A stretch of 64,000 nt of DNA from Himantopus leucocephalus. Its lineage: Eukaryota; Chordata; Aves; Charadriiformes; Recurvirostridae. The notes beneath the pieces were generated by a model. The model ran no database searches and was not told the origin of the DNA. It saw only the letters and a program-made list of their open reading frames with translations. Positions within the stretch are counted from its first letter, which is position 1; the number at the start of each line of letters is the position of its first letter. Positions 1-12,134 of the stretch are shown in pieces. The stretch lies in assembly GCA_003993805.1 (NCBI GenBank), contig RSEF01000027.1, positions 1,000,690 to 1,064,689 of the forward strand, written 5' to 3'. The position numbers and the translations under genes are program-made.

Positions 1-382
1 GCCTTTATGTTTCCTCCCAAAATGTCAGGCACCTCAGTGCATACACGTGGTGTGGCTGTGACCTCTCGGCTCAGCGCTCTCCAGGGAAAGCAGATGTGAT
101 TTAAAGGTCAGCACAGGCATGTAATTGCCGGGTAGAGTCCACAATGTGAAAGCTGTTTCTGCAGAGGGATGGGGAATTGATTACCGGTCTCATAAAGCCG
201 CCTGGTACGTCAGCATCGTCTCCTGGAGAACGGGGGTCTTCTTCATAACCCAAAGGGGCAGATTGAAGGGTCAGTAAGTGGAAGGGGCGAGACTCCTCTC
301 CTCTGAGATACCTCCTAGGCTGACGGTGAGCACAAAGCCAGAGACAGAGGCAGCGTTACAGCGTCTTCATTGGAGCACTCAG

Positions 383-428
383 CACCCACGTGTCCAAGTG
401 GGGGTCACCCACGTGTCCAAGTGGGGGT
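383..428. repeat. Two-copy 23-bp tandem duplication
   Basis: Two perfect copies of a 23-bp unit beginning cacccacgtgtccaagtg lie head to tail, and a third partial copy starts at 429 (cacccag). The unit shares gtgtccaagtgg with the 23-bp minisatellite at 18336-18611 and has the same length. Confidence 0.9.
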
Positions 429-1984
429 CACCCAGTGCTCTCGTAGACTGCCCGTAGGTTTTCTGCAGGGAGGCGGTGATGTGCTGCTGCTCCAGGAACC
501 GCAGCAATACAGGCATCAGCTTTGCTGATATCCGTGACACAAACCAGAAGGGGCCCCAGCTGGCTGGAGAGAGCAGTGACTGAGTAGGCAAGCGATGATG
601 GAGGCATCCCCCAAGATCTCCCGTGCTCCCTGCTCACCCCCCTCCATGTCATTGCGTCTCTCGCAGAGTCTGTTGGCTTTCTCCACCCCTGCCTGCTGGA
701 GCCATGTGGTGGGAGAGGACCTCTTGCTTTTTCTTTTTATTCTGTATTAAGCTTCTGATCCTCTGTATTGTGCAAATGTGACCTGCATTCATCCTCCAAG
801 GTTCAGAAGCCAAATGAAAAAGAAATGAGTGTTTGCACATATATATGCACATCTGATGGTAGTATTGTAATGTTTGGCCAGTATCACTACCCAGGGGAAA
901 AGGGAGCTGACTTGCAATCTTCTAACTCTCGTGTTTGGCTTTACCATGTCTGGATCAGCTGCAGTTGCTTATGGGAGGTTTTTTTAGCATGCACTAATAG
1001 AGCATTCCTTGCCTCATTATTAAACAATCTTCTCAGTTTGTGCTCCTTCCAAACTACCCATCTATCGATAATGTTCTCCAGTTTTCCCTGGAGCTGCTGT
1101 GCCCTTTGCAAATGGCAGTTTTGCTCTTGCTCTTTAAAATCAATGTCATTTTTGCTTTGCAAGTGTCCTTTTTTGCTTTTATTGCAGCACCCCTCCCTTT
1201 CCCCCTTCCAGCCCAGGGACTTTGCTCACGCTATACCCAGTGGGGAAACTACATGTGTCACTGACTGGTGGAAATTAAAATTCAGGGTTTCTTCCTGGCT
1301 GAGGCCAATACAGAATTGCCTATTGCCACCTCTTGGTAGGAGTAAAGAACGGCAAGTGAATCCCGTCCCCTCGGCAAGGAGAAGGGTGCGATTCAGAGAC
1401 ACCCTAGGAATGTGGTTCTCTATTTCCCTCCACCCCTGGGGATGGCAGAGTGGCAGCAATGAGATCCGGCAGTGCCTTTCAAGGCATTGCTGTCCTTGGG
1501 CGTAGAGAGGTCCATAACACTGGTGTGGGAATGTCTCCAGTGGTTTACACGGAGCCATGTACCAATCTAGCGATGGCATTCGCCATTACATGTCAACTGC
1601 CCCCTGAAAGCCCCCGGTCCTGCACCCCTGGAGGTGGTCGGAGGCTGTTCCGTTGTTATAAGGAGCTCAGTTGTCTCCCCAGTGGGTGGGCAGCGTGTAC
1701 CCGATGTGCCGGTGCAACGCTTGCCTCACGCTCAGCCAAGTAACTTCACTCAAGAGGAGCAAGCTCTTCTTACCGGCTTCCTCAGCACCATCTTCCTAAA
1801 GACATTAAGTTGTGTCGAGGGGCCTAGAGCACAGGGTGAATATTTAGTTGCAGCTTACCAGCCTAAATAAATCCACCTTTCTGCTAAAGCTGCCAAAGCA
1901 CTGAACTACACCTTTCCCATAAACGTCCCACAGGAGTATCTGTGAACGAATAAATCATGGACTGTGGATGAGAGATGGAAGAGC

Positions 1985-2007
1985 TGCGTGTGCGTGCGTG
2001 TGTGTGG
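1985..2007. repeat. GT/GC alternating microsatellite
   Basis: A short alternating purine-pyrimidine tract (tgcgtgtgcgtgcgtgtgtg and a few more bases) is visible directly. It is of ordinary microsatellite type. Confidence 0.8.
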
Positions 2008-2369
2008 TTGAGTACCTGTGCGAACGAGGGGTGAATCGATGGAGAAGGAAACTCCTTCTTGTGCTTTACTGCTGGGGCCAAGCATGAAGAAATAAAGGGA
2101 GCACAGGGAAGATCTTTGGCTCTACTGATGAAGTGGTACCTTCTGCTCCCAGCCCTCAGGGAACAGCACATGATAATAGACAGTAACTCCCAAGGAAATA
2201 TCCCTTTTACCTCTTTTTCTTCCTTTAAGCTTAAAAAGTCTTCCTTCAGACGTCGGAGGAGAAAGGGTTATATCTCCCACCACATCTTGAGCTTTCTAGC
2301 AGGAAATGTAAGGGTGAGCTCTTCGCCTGCGTGCGCAGTCCGGGCTTGTTCTAGCTGCGTCATGATCAC

Positions 2370-2542
2370 CAGTAGCCAAATCCTCCTCAATATAATCTCC
2401 ACCAGCTTCGAGGGCAGTGTCTAGCTCCTGTGTCTAGTGCTCCGTAAGCCCTGATGATGCAGTTGCTCTTGAGATTGGGAATTTCACCAATTTCAACGAT
2501 TTCCATGTTTTTGTAAGGCTTTACAATGGCGGTGTAGCCGAC
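2370..2542 (-). other. Coding-like segment behind a strong splice acceptor (unproven exon)
   Basis: On the minus strand a pyrimidine tract followed by cctgcag leads at 2542 into an open frame reading VGYTAIVKPYKNMEIVEIGE, then IPNLKSNCIIRAYGALDT. That frame stops a little further on. A +1 shift after GALDT would continue as ALEAGGDYIEEDLATGDHDA, which also looks protein-like, and a weak donor (ctactg then gtgatc) follows at 2370. This could be the last exon of an unknown gene, a decayed exon with a frameshift, or chance. It does not match ASIC2 and I do not recognise the family. Confidence 0.2.
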
Positions 2543-5504
2543 CTGCAGGAAAAAAGTAGGGGGACCATGTGTCTTTGAAAATCCCAGTCCCTCGATACGA
2601 GTCAGGTCAGCCAAATGCTATTGGTAGTGACTTGCTTTGAATACGGTTAGAGGGAGTCGTAGCTGAGATACATCAAATTAAGTATTTCAGGCTCAATAAA
2701 TTGGCGTCTCATCTGACCAACGCTATCCTCAACTCCAGGCTAGAAACGCTCCAACATGAACCGTGGAGATCCCGCCTGCCGGGTAAAAGCCGTGGCAACG
2801 TGTTTTGGGCTGTTAAAATCCCTTTGTTAGAACAGCTAGTCAACGGACATCCGAAATGGACCCTTGCCCAGGCAAAGCAAATTCATCTGGAAAGCTGAAT
2901 CAACATTTGCAGAAAATTAATTGCCTCCTTCTCCCTGTCCTGGAAAGGATAACGTTCCTGTTCTGCCTCTCGGGACACACAGAAACACACATGCAACTAC
3001 AGGTGATTTTTATTTAAGAAGACATTTTATTTCAGGTTATATAGAGAGTGAAACAGCAGCAGCAGCAGTCTCCCATGCCTGGTTTTACAGAGAAAACACG
3101 TTTCTCAAGGACTCTCAACCTTTGTTCCCTCTTCCTTACGTGTGCGGGTTTTGTGTGTGTGTTCCCTCTGCAGCAGAGACCCCGTTCCCTCTTTATCTCT
3201 ATATATTATTCATTCGTCTGCCATTCTGGGTCTGATTCTTCGCAAGTTCTTTCATTCTCAGAGTCGGCAGTAACAGCCCAACAGCATCCATTAGCGGTTC
3301 CCTTCCTCCTCCTTCCCCCCCCGACCGTGTCCCCCCCTCTCTGCAGGCTTGGCTTTTTGAGGGCGCTTTGGTAGTTGTATTTCTTAACGGATGAGAGAGG
3401 GAGATTCAAGGGAAAGTAGCAGTTCTTCCAGCAAGTCTCGTGGAGATGTCCTTCTCCTGTATCATCCTTAGGAGTGTCAGTGCTCCTTAGTCGGCCAGGC
3501 AGCATTCAGTAGCCCGCACGTAGGTGTTAGATGCCATTACAGATGTCCGGGGTCCCTCCTGTGCGTGATCGGGCAGTCCCATGCCTGCCTGGGATGCCTT
3601 GGGGCGTGCTGAACATCATTAGGTACCATGTTTGGGCAGCTGAAGCCCACCCTGTCCATCCGCAGCCCCACAGACAGACGTCAGTGCGCGCACAGACCCA
3701 CTCCCGCTCAAGCAAGGACAGAGCTCGGCCCAGTGGGAGAAAAAACAGCAGTTGTTATTTCTTTCCTGAGCCTTCCCGGCCCTTGTCAGGGTGTGAAAAC
3801 ATCCAGACGAAATGATGGAATATCAATTCTTATTTCCAGAGGGGAACAAAAAAGAGAGAAAAGGACAAACCCTCTGAGGATGAAGCCATCTCTGAGCGAT
3901 GGTGATTACAAGATCTACTAAGTACGTACGGTGTCCCTCTGACCCGCTGCTGTTCGTCTCGGCAGTGACTCCCAATAATTTCTCATGATGGTTTTTGGAA
4001 GCTGTTTCTCTACTCTCAGCCGAAACGTCTCCGACTCGGATTCCCCTGTGCTTCGTGGCGTGTGACAGGCACGTCACCCAGCCTGTGGGGGGGTGGGGGT
4101 GGCCGAGCCGCCCAGTGCTAACCCCCGGGTAGTTTAGAGCATGCCAGGCAGGGCGGTAAGTGACAGCACAAGGGCCATCTCATGACAGAAAGGATCAGGG
4201 ACATTTTCCAACAGTCGTTCTGCTGGAGAGGATGGCGCGAGATGTTAATTGTGCATTTTTAATTGGAACGAGCAGCGCCAGTCATGCCCACCAAAGGACT
4301 TTGCTCACTGTGGTGAAGTTCATTAGCAGCAGACAGCGAGATAATGGCTGTTCCCTCCGCGAGCGGTGAGAAATGTCACTTTGATGAAGACATGTAACCA
4401 TGGGCACAGTGGGCCAGGACCAGCATCTCTGCTGTGCTCTGCGCGGTGTAACTCCACCGACTACAGTGGATCTCCCCTTTCTCATTGGCTTTAAATGAGT
4501 CCTAAATCCACCCGGAGCGAATTGTTAATGAGTAGTAACAGAGCTGGGGAACCCAAACTGAGAGCATCGGCAGGGTAATAGGGGTAAGCAAAGCATCCCC
4601 TTTCCCGGCCGTCAGCCATTGCACCCCGATCCAGCATCCAGCCCGCTCCCCCAAGCGATGGAACGGTTACAGCCTGGGAATATCATCGATCCAACGCATC
4701 CACCAGGCACGATGCCCCAGGCTGCTACACCAAGGACAAGACATGAAAATGCAGCCAAGTCCTGAGGTTCAGGGTAATATTTACTAGAAGTCTCTCCGCT
4801 CCTGGACTTCTCCCAAGTCGATCCTCATCATTTCCAGACTCATTTGTGCTGTGGTCTAATCGTTATGCGCCAGGCTGCCCTGCGAAGGAGTTGGCTTCGT
4901 ATCTGCAGGGCTCCGGGCGGGCAGCGAGGAGGATGTACCTTTTGGATCTGGAGTCTTCGCGTTTTTCTTAGTGCCCAGTTGCAGAAGCAGAGGGTGACCT
5001 TGCCACAGCAGGGATTCAGTAAGAAAATAGTCCAACGTGTTGGCTTTTGAGCAGATAGTCCTGCCCCAGATGAGCTCACAGGAGAACCTCAAAATGCTTC
5101 TCTTGCTCCTGGGGTCATGGCTCTAAAGGCAGCAGTGCTGCTTTGTTGCTTGCAGCCCAGGTTCATGCAACGCTGGGGTGGAGAGAAACCACTAAAAAGA
5201 GCGCAGAGTCCTGTCCAGGTGAATCTACTGTCTAGAAAATCCCACGCGGCGCAAAGCAACCTCCAAGTGCACGGTACCAAACCTGTCACCCTGGGCTGGA
5301 GGGAGCCCGTGGTCCTCAGCTCTGTGCGGACAATGACAGCGGAGCGGTTTAGCGCTGGGTGGGATTGCGAACCGCACACAGGAGCAAATTCCGTAATGTC
5401 TGTGTACCTGAGGGTGAGACAAGCACTGACATAGAGCCAGGCAGCTCAGATTCCTCAAAGGCAAGAGATCGACAGGAGAAAAGGGTGACTTCTGTCCCCA
5501 AAAG

Positions 5505-5692
5505 CCTCGTGGCTTGGAACGCATTACCCAGGGCAGCGGTGGAGTCCCCATCCCTGGAGGTATTTAGGGGTCGTGTAGATACAGTGCTCAGGGACACGGT
5601 TTAGTGGTGGGCTTGGCAGTGTTAGGTTAATGATGGGATTAGATGATCTTACAGGTCTTTTCCAATCTGGAAGATTCTGTGATTCTTTGGTG
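5505..5692 (+). mobile_element. CR1 LINE 3' end, 5'-truncated
   Basis: The sequence follows the CR1 3' region as I recall it: a segment like ggcagcggtggagtccccat, then ccctggaggtattta, then gatgatcttacaggtctttt, then ccaatctggaagattctgtg. It ends in the octamer-like tail gattctgtgattctt. CR1 elements insert by target-primed reverse transcription and are normally truncated at the 5' end, as here. No coding capacity remains in this piece. The left boundary is approximate. Confidence 0.85.
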
Positions 5693-8600
5693 TGTCCCCA
5701 CAGGGGGGACTTTGTGCAGCAGCTAGGACTTCGGTCTCAGAGAAACGTTCAGTAAAAACAACTTCTTATTTAGCACAGTCTGAGTAGGACTGAGGCCACA
5801 ACGTGCTTCTCTGCTCGATGGCACACAGCTGCAAATAGTGACACTCTTCCCTGCTGGCTGGAGCGTTCGCATTTATGACCACCCATTTACGGAGATTCCT
5901 TAGCCCCTCTCCTGGTGATTGGCCTCAAACCTCATTGCTCTCCTCCTGGCGGAGCTCCTCCAGGGAACATCTCAAAGAGAAATTCTGAGTAAAGAGGGCA
6001 CAAAGGCGTTTCTGCTGCGGATATATTGCCAGCGCCCTCCAGCCAGCCTTTCCCTTGCAAAGCAGTTTATGATAAATATTCCAGGTAAATGAAAGCCCCA
6101 TTAAAGATCTGACATATATTGAACAAATCAAATACATTTGGTTTCTCTGCATGACTAATAGAAGGAGGACCGACCTTCTCCTATCTTCTTCTTTCTTGGT
6201 GATATGCTGAATGCTTATTAGGTGGTTAAATATTGTATTTACAAGGAGATACATCTGCCTGCGATACCTCTGCTTGTGCCTTGAATTCTGTTTTTAATTA
6301 TGGCGGCTATTTTTAGCCCAGACTCATGGCCTGGTGGATTCCCATTATAGACATGAGCTGTGGAAGGCCCTCATCTCAGGCTGTCTTGAAATGAGGACGT
6401 CCAATATGCTGTCAGCCGTGCTCCCTAATTAGCACAGCATGGTGTAGACTTATTTATTACTGCTGCTTTAGAATAGTATCCAGAGACACCGCCTGAGTCA
6501 AACACACCCCCGCACACCACGGCACAACACAGAGATGGGCACGAACACATGCAGAGCGCTTTTAGTGGCTAAAAAATAAACACAGGTAGTAGTGGGAATG
6601 AAGAGAAAGTACTAAAACGGGCTTTGAAATGGTTTTTTTGGGGGGATGGTAAGAATCTGAGCTCAAAAGCATGATCCTGAAAGCTTGTGCTTATTTGCCA
6701 CCTAACCTCACCCGGGGGTTTAATGCAAAGGAGCTACGTTGGTGTCCGACGCGGACCCAAGCAAGGTAGGCTGAGGAGAGTAAGTGCTTGGAAAAGTGAC
6801 GCAGAAAACAGAAGGGGCACAAAGTCCGTTTTTTCATGTCTGCACGGGAAGCACCTCACCTGCATCAGCTCATCCAGATGCTGCCGTTCATGGAGGGTTT
6901 CTCCAGCCCTGGCTTGGCCAAGGCAACGTCCTTGCCCAGCAGCCACGGTGGTGCCACCCGGCAGCCCCGCGACAGGCAGGGCATGGGCTTCCCTTGGGCA
7001 CAGCTCCCCAGTGACATGGCGTCTGCTCTATTGATTAGCTCTAAAATGAACTTTCAGCCCAGAGGAACGTTCCTGGAAAGAAACGCAAAGGTGGCAACGT
7101 CGCGGGGATGCTGGAGTGAGGAACACGGGCCAAACCGGAGCCCAGCCCTCTCCCTGCCTGCTCAGCCTCTCTCCTTCCCCCCAGCAGCACAGTTTAGCGA
7201 GCAGGCCTATTTTTTTTTTTTTAATTTACCCTTTATTTCTTTCTAAGCATCCAAAACCACAATGCTCTGGGAGTATCTTTTAACAAGGACTGTATCAAGC
7301 GAAGCCTCGGTGACAGGAGGCTAATTGAGAGCTTCCTGAGGGACATTTTAGCTAGCGGAAAGCGGCATGAATATCCTTCAGCCTCTATTTATGCTGCAAC
7401 ATTAACAGGTGGGTTGATTTGCATTCTGTGCATTGGCGGCCGGGGAAAGCAAGGGGGATTTTATGGGCTTCTCGTCGTGTTTATTAACCCTCCAGCCCCG
7501 GCATCGCCGCAGTCTGCCTTCGCCGGCGCTCGAGGCTCCTGTGCACACCTTGCGAGGAGTACTGCCACGACCCTCCATGTCTTCTAAATGAAGCGTTAGG
7601 TAGATCCCAGCTGGCTCTGCTAAGGAGAGGGGCGAGTAGCCCTGTGCTTAGAACCAACCGTTTACACAGGGCAAGGCCGTTTCCCAGTAGAGTCCGGATG
7701 AGCGTTTTTAAAAGCTGAGCTTTGTGTTTAACTCTCTTGTGTCCCATTGCAACCTTCAGAGGAGGATGCTGAGAAATTATTGGCCACAGCAAGTCCTGCC
7801 TGGCCCCAAAGGTACAGAGGCACACTGAGGACGTCGGGGAAAAGGAGAAAAATATTGTAGATGATATATTTGGTGTTTCCCGTGATATATTTATTTCTCT
7901 CAGAAAACTCCAGAGGAAACACAGTTGCCCTCTGAATTTGTTACTGGGGCGTCTTCATAATAAAACATTTCACTGGAGCCAGAAGAGATTTAAAGAGGGA
8001 AGTACTCAGACTTCACACTATGCTGCAATTGAGTCGCCACGGCTCAGCTCCTCGGCTGCCAGCAAAGCGAGCTCCTCGAAATACCACCCTGCTGCTTGCC
8101 TGCCTCGGTGTGCTGCTGCGAGCCACCAGCGGTGCCTGGTGTGCCACGCGCCCGGCTTTTGGGGACAGGGACGCTGCTGGGCTGGCCGTCCTTGGCATCC
8201 TCTCCAAAAACCAAAGTGATTTTCTTCCATGAGACACAAAACTGCATTACGTGGCTGCGATCAAAGTGCGTGTCGGCTCTCGGAGAAGAGGTGTTCCTGG
8301 GGCACGCTGCTCCTCGCACGCCGCCGTCCTGCTCCTGCGCTTACCCTAACAAGGGGCGCGTGAGAAAAAACCAAACCAACCCAAAATTTATAATGGCATT
8401 AGAAAACATACAATTTAATCCCACTGACAAAGCCTCATCCTCCCCCAATCCTTTCATACTCCTGCCTAGTCTGTAAATAAGTCAGTATTATTTAAGCCTT
8501 GGGTATCCCATGGTTTTATATATATATTGTAGCTCAGAGCTGCTTCGCTGTTTCTTTAGTAGCCTCTCTCTTTAGCTGGCTTTAGGTAGCTGTTATGTTC

Positions 8601-9285
8601 TGTCACTGTACACTGTGACAGAGAACTGTCCCACTTCTGTGTGTTTACGGAGCATCTCGTGCTGCGGTGTCTGAGCTGACGCTGGAGCTCCTCTCTCCTT
8701 GTGGGACATGTGGGCTCTCAGCGTCAGAACTGTCTTCTCTTTGGTGTTTTGGCAGTACCCAGCAAATGCTTGGGGCAGAGTCCAGGTATGGAAAAACGAG
8801 CCATGATGTGAGGGACAGCAGAATTTGTCAAAATTTAGTTGACACAATCGTATTGCACAGACAAACATGGGTGCTCTGAAATAGAAAATGTTTTGCAGGA
8901 CCTTACTGATTTCATCAGCATTTCCAGGAAACTTTAGGCAGCGCTTTATTCCAAATGTGCTGAAACACCTGGGAGTGACACGAAGCGGGACTGCAGCTCT
9001 GGAAAAATACAGTATTTTGTCCAACTCATAGACGATTCTGAAAAAAAAATCGAGGGAAATGATTTTGCAATGGCTATAGCATCCTGGACTTAAAACAGTT
9101 CCCTCCAGTTTTGATAATGTCTTTTGAATGACATTTTGCAAAGGCCAAAATGCTGGATCATAAAAATTTAGACCTGTAATTGTCCCTGGAGCATGGGCTG
9201 AGCTGTGCTGACTGTGGAGGGAGGTTGGGTGTCCTACCCTGAAGCCCCCTGCCCCATTGATGTCCGGTTGGGAGCAGTGGGGTCA
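5693..9285. other. Non-coding stretch
   Basis: No gene is recognised. It holds AT-rich sequence at about 6050-6310, a T-run near 7209-7222, a TA-rich run near 8517-8529 and a minus-strand open frame of 182 codons at 8593-9141 that has a non-ATG start and no recognised motifs. A 70-codon ATG frame at 8020-8232 on the plus strand has a hydrophobic N-terminal stretch (TLLLACLGVLL) but no other support. Confidence 0.55.
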
Positions 9286-9507
9286 CATAGAATCATAGAA
9301 TCATAGAATGGTTTGGGTTGGAAGACCATCCTGTTCCACCCCCCTGCCCTGGGCAGGGACACCTNNNNNNNNNNNNNNNNNNNNNNNNNNNNNNNNNNNN
9401 NNNNNNNNNNNNNNNNNNNNNNNNNNNNNNNNNNNNNNNNNNNNNNNNNNNNNNNNNNNNNNNNGCAGAGGGGCACAATCCCCTCCCTCGCCCTGCTGGC
9501 CATTCCT
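9286..9507 (-). mobile_element. CR1 LINE, antisense, interrupted by a 100-N gap
   Basis: From 9286 the plus strand reads catagaatcatagaatcata, the complement of the CR1 tail octamers, then gaatggtttgggttggaaga and ccctgggcagggacacc. After the gap, gcagaggggcacaatcccct and ccctcgccctgctggcc match a more internal part of CR1 in the same antisense orientation. One element therefore spans the gap, and homology fades near 9507. Confidence 0.88.
9365..9464. other. Assembly gap, 100 N
   Basis: Exactly 100 Ns lie inside an antisense CR1. In the CR1 consensus as I recall it, the two flanks are several hundred bases apart, so either the gap is larger than drawn or the element has an internal deletion. 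Confidence 0.97.
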
Positions 9508-9889
9508 TAATAGAAGATTAGGGGAAGCTAATCAGGAGGGAAGGTTGCTAATTGAGGATCCCAGGATGCTGCTTTTGTAATAACAGAGGCCGTTAACCGT
9601 TGGTGTCTCAGTCAAACGCCAAGCACGGCCATTCCCCTCCGGTCTCTGCTGCCGTTTCCAGCTGAATTCAGTATCATCTGCTCCATCTTAAACCACCAGG
9701 TATTCTTACTGTGATTATCAAAAGCCCTTTTGGTCTCTACTCCTTCCAGAGGGAGCAGCATTTCATCCGCCTGCGCTGTTGCAGGTACACACACGGTTTG
9801 TGAACCAGCTGGTGAAAATGCAAATGCTCGGGGCTGAAAAGTGCTGGAGAAGACAAATTTCTCTCACACACACCTTGCCTTGCTTTCCT

Positions 9890-9891
<2 letters not shown>

Positions 9892-9929
<38 letters not shown>

Positions 9930-9932
9930 CTN
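9892..9932. repeat. T38 homopolymer with an isolated N
   Basis: A run of 38 T is followed by c, t and a single N at 9932. Together with the other single Ns in the window, this looks like a join made across a homopolymer during gap closing. Confidence 0.9.
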
Positions 9933-10876
9933 TATTTTAACTGCCAAATGAAATTGAGAACCAACCCTTCCCGGGCAAACAAGAGTTTCATCTGCAAAAC
10001 AAGCTGCCCTAAGGCAGCCGCGGCTGCACGCAGAGGGCAACTGCTCGCAACATCCCCCTAACGGGAACGAAATTGCCAAAGCTCCAAGCAGCCCTGGAGG
10101 CAGCACCAACGCACGGACTTTGGGGAAGCGTATTCCTGTTTGAAAACGTGCTCAGGGTTTCGCATGCGGATGTGTACGGGGTATCCCCATCGCCGTAGGC
10201 CGCCATCCCGCCACGGTGCGTACCCATCACTTCGTCCATTCCCAGGTCATCTCCTATTTATTTTATATTTACAGACGAGCTTTACATTCGTTGTCATTAT
10301 CCCACTTTGAACTCCGCACGCTGTGAATGAAGCAGATGCACAAACCAGTGCCTCTTTGCCTTTTTCCCAAACTCCGCGGATAACACCGGCGGCTCAAAGC
10401 CTGCAGATGATGAAACCCAAAACAGTGTGCCCCCCCGCGCCATGCCGGGAGCCCGGAGGATTTGCAGCCGCGACCCTGGGGGAGGCCAGCTTGAATTCAG
10501 ATCCCCTGTAAGCAAAAAGAGGCCTGAATTTATGAAGAACCGCCACTAATCATATTAATATGCAGACGTAAACGACAGTGAGTGCTTTGTGCCTCTCCAC
10601 AGCTGGCAAACCAAACGCTCCAGGGCTGGGGGTCATTAATGCGCCGCGCGCAGAGGCTGCGCAGCTGGAGACCCAGTGCCGGAGCGGGGGGGAGGCTTTG
10701 GGAAAAGCTGGGGGGACATCTGATCCCGGAGCCAAATCGACTGTCCCTCCTCGCTGTAAACCCCCTTGCACTAAGACGCCGTAGTGCGGCAGGAACAACG
10801 CTCCGCAGACCCATCTCAGCGGCACGGAGATGCTGTTTCAATCTGTTTTGCCCGGCACGAAATGCTGGAGGGCAGA

Positions 10877-10899
10877 GGGGCGGGGGTGGGGGGTGGGGG
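10877..10899 (+). other. Strong G-quadruplex motif
   Basis: Four G runs of 4, 5, 6 and 5 are separated by single bases (c, t, t). Short one-base loops and long tracts are the features of very stable parallel quadruplexes. On the minus-strand transcript this is C-rich, so the G-rich strand is the non-template strand for a plus-strand transcript and the template strand for ASIC2. Confidence 0.8.
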
Positions 10900-12134
10900 A
10901 GGAATCAAAGGAACCATGGAAACGCTCTCAATTTGTGCCCGCATCAGTAAACTTTTGCGAGAGGAATTTTCAAGGTTGGCAGCGTTGGCTTCCAGCCGCC
11001 TGCACCTGCCCGGGGGTCACCCTCGCCCCCTCCGAGTCCTCGCTGCGGCGGCTCGGCTGTGGGATCCCAAAAGTCATGGGGGCTTTTGCGAGCAATGAGG
11101 AGGACCAGCCCTGGCTCGAGCGACAAGCATCACCGCGGTGCTGGTTGCGAGGAGCGAGTGTGGATGATTTGTGCTGCAAATCCCTTTGAGCTGATGCCTG
11201 GAGCGTCCCAAACCTCCGGCGGGTCCCGGAGATGCTCCGCTACAGGTGCCAAAACCCAAAGGAGGCAGTAGATCCCTCAACACAGCCCTGATCGCCTATT
11301 CTTCGCCAGAAAAAAAAGCCACCAGAGACATACTTTCTCTAAAATCTGATCTACCCCAACACAAGCCATGCACAAAGCAAGGCAGCGAGACTTGTGCCGG
11401 TGGCGGCACGATGTTCCAGCGCACGTCACTGCTCCGCAGCATCTCACCGCGAGACAGTCCCCGGGGAGACGCAGCCGGCGGAAGGTCAGGGCTGGCTGGG
11501 AAATGCTGCTCCTCACAGCACCGATGGCACCACCGTCACTTTTCCCCCCTCTACAGACTCAAGGAGGACCCAAACGGCCCTTCCCAGAACAGCCAGCAGC
11601 CGCAAACGAACCCCAGCTAACTTCTACAGCATCGGGGCTCGCGTGGAGACCCCGGTTCAAAATGAAAGCCACGCTAATTCAATTTATGTAAATTCAATTT
11701 GGAAATGGAAAGAGATCAGCGGAATTAAGGCGGCTTTAATGAGGAAGAAAAGCATTGGCGTGGAAATTCAATGCCACCGAAACCACCTGCACCTCTGGCT
11801 CATTCGGATTAACGCTACAGACATGTTTCAGCTCCCCCGGCCGCGATGCCCGGAGCGAGGACGAGCATCCAGCGCCGCGGGCACGGCAGAGGCTGGTCCC
11901 CGCGCTCCCACCACATCCCATCGGCTTTTCTTTTTCCCAAACCACAACCCCCTGGAGAGGGGCTTCCTCCGGCCACCAACAGATGGTTTTCTCTTGCATC
12001 CACCGTTTGATGGAGGGGTTGGTACCCACCACCGCGGAACAGCACGGAAAAACCCTGCCGGGAAGCGAAGAATAAATTGTAATCCAAATGGGCTGGGCAT
12101 GAAGGAAACAGGCTTGAGATCCTTCTCTGCGTGA

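Larger units (their letters stand above)
1..5504. other. Non-coding stretch, mostly unique sequence
   Basis: No known gene or transposon is recognised here. It contains the 23-bp duplication at 383, a GT-rich alternating tract at 1985-2007, a coding-like segment near 2370-2542 (listed separately), a short (CAG)5 at 3054-3068 and a pyrimidine-rich stretch at about 3296-3345. A frame of 245 codons on the plus strand (768-1505) is open, but its translation resembles no family I know, is rich in Cys, Ser and Leu, and is probably chance. Confidence 0.6.

Noticed and set aside
941..1162. Minus-strand frame with a Lys/Glu/Gln-rich, helix-like translation
   Set aside because: It starts at TTG rather than ATG, has an in-frame stop not far upstream, and shows no splice sites or family match.
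768..1505. 245-codon open frame on the plus strand
   Set aside because: The translation resembles no family, is low-complexity in Cys/Ser/Leu, and a frame of this length is only mildly unusual in 64 kb of this composition.
3296..3352. Pyrimidine tract ending in ctctctgcag, resembling a plus-strand splice acceptor
   Set aside because: No protein-like frame or donor follows it.
8020..8232. 70-codon ATG frame with a signal-peptide-like stretch (TLLLACLGVLL)
   Set aside because: No promoter, splice or homology support; a GC-rich codon mix readily produces short Leu/Ala stretches.
8593..9141. 182-codon minus-strand open frame
   Set aside because: It has a non-ATG start, no recognised motif, and about one such frame is expected by chance in this window.
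11394..12134. 246-codon open frame on the plus strand
   Set aside because: It begins with GTG, lies in GC-rich sequence where stops are rare, and has no domain that I can recognise.
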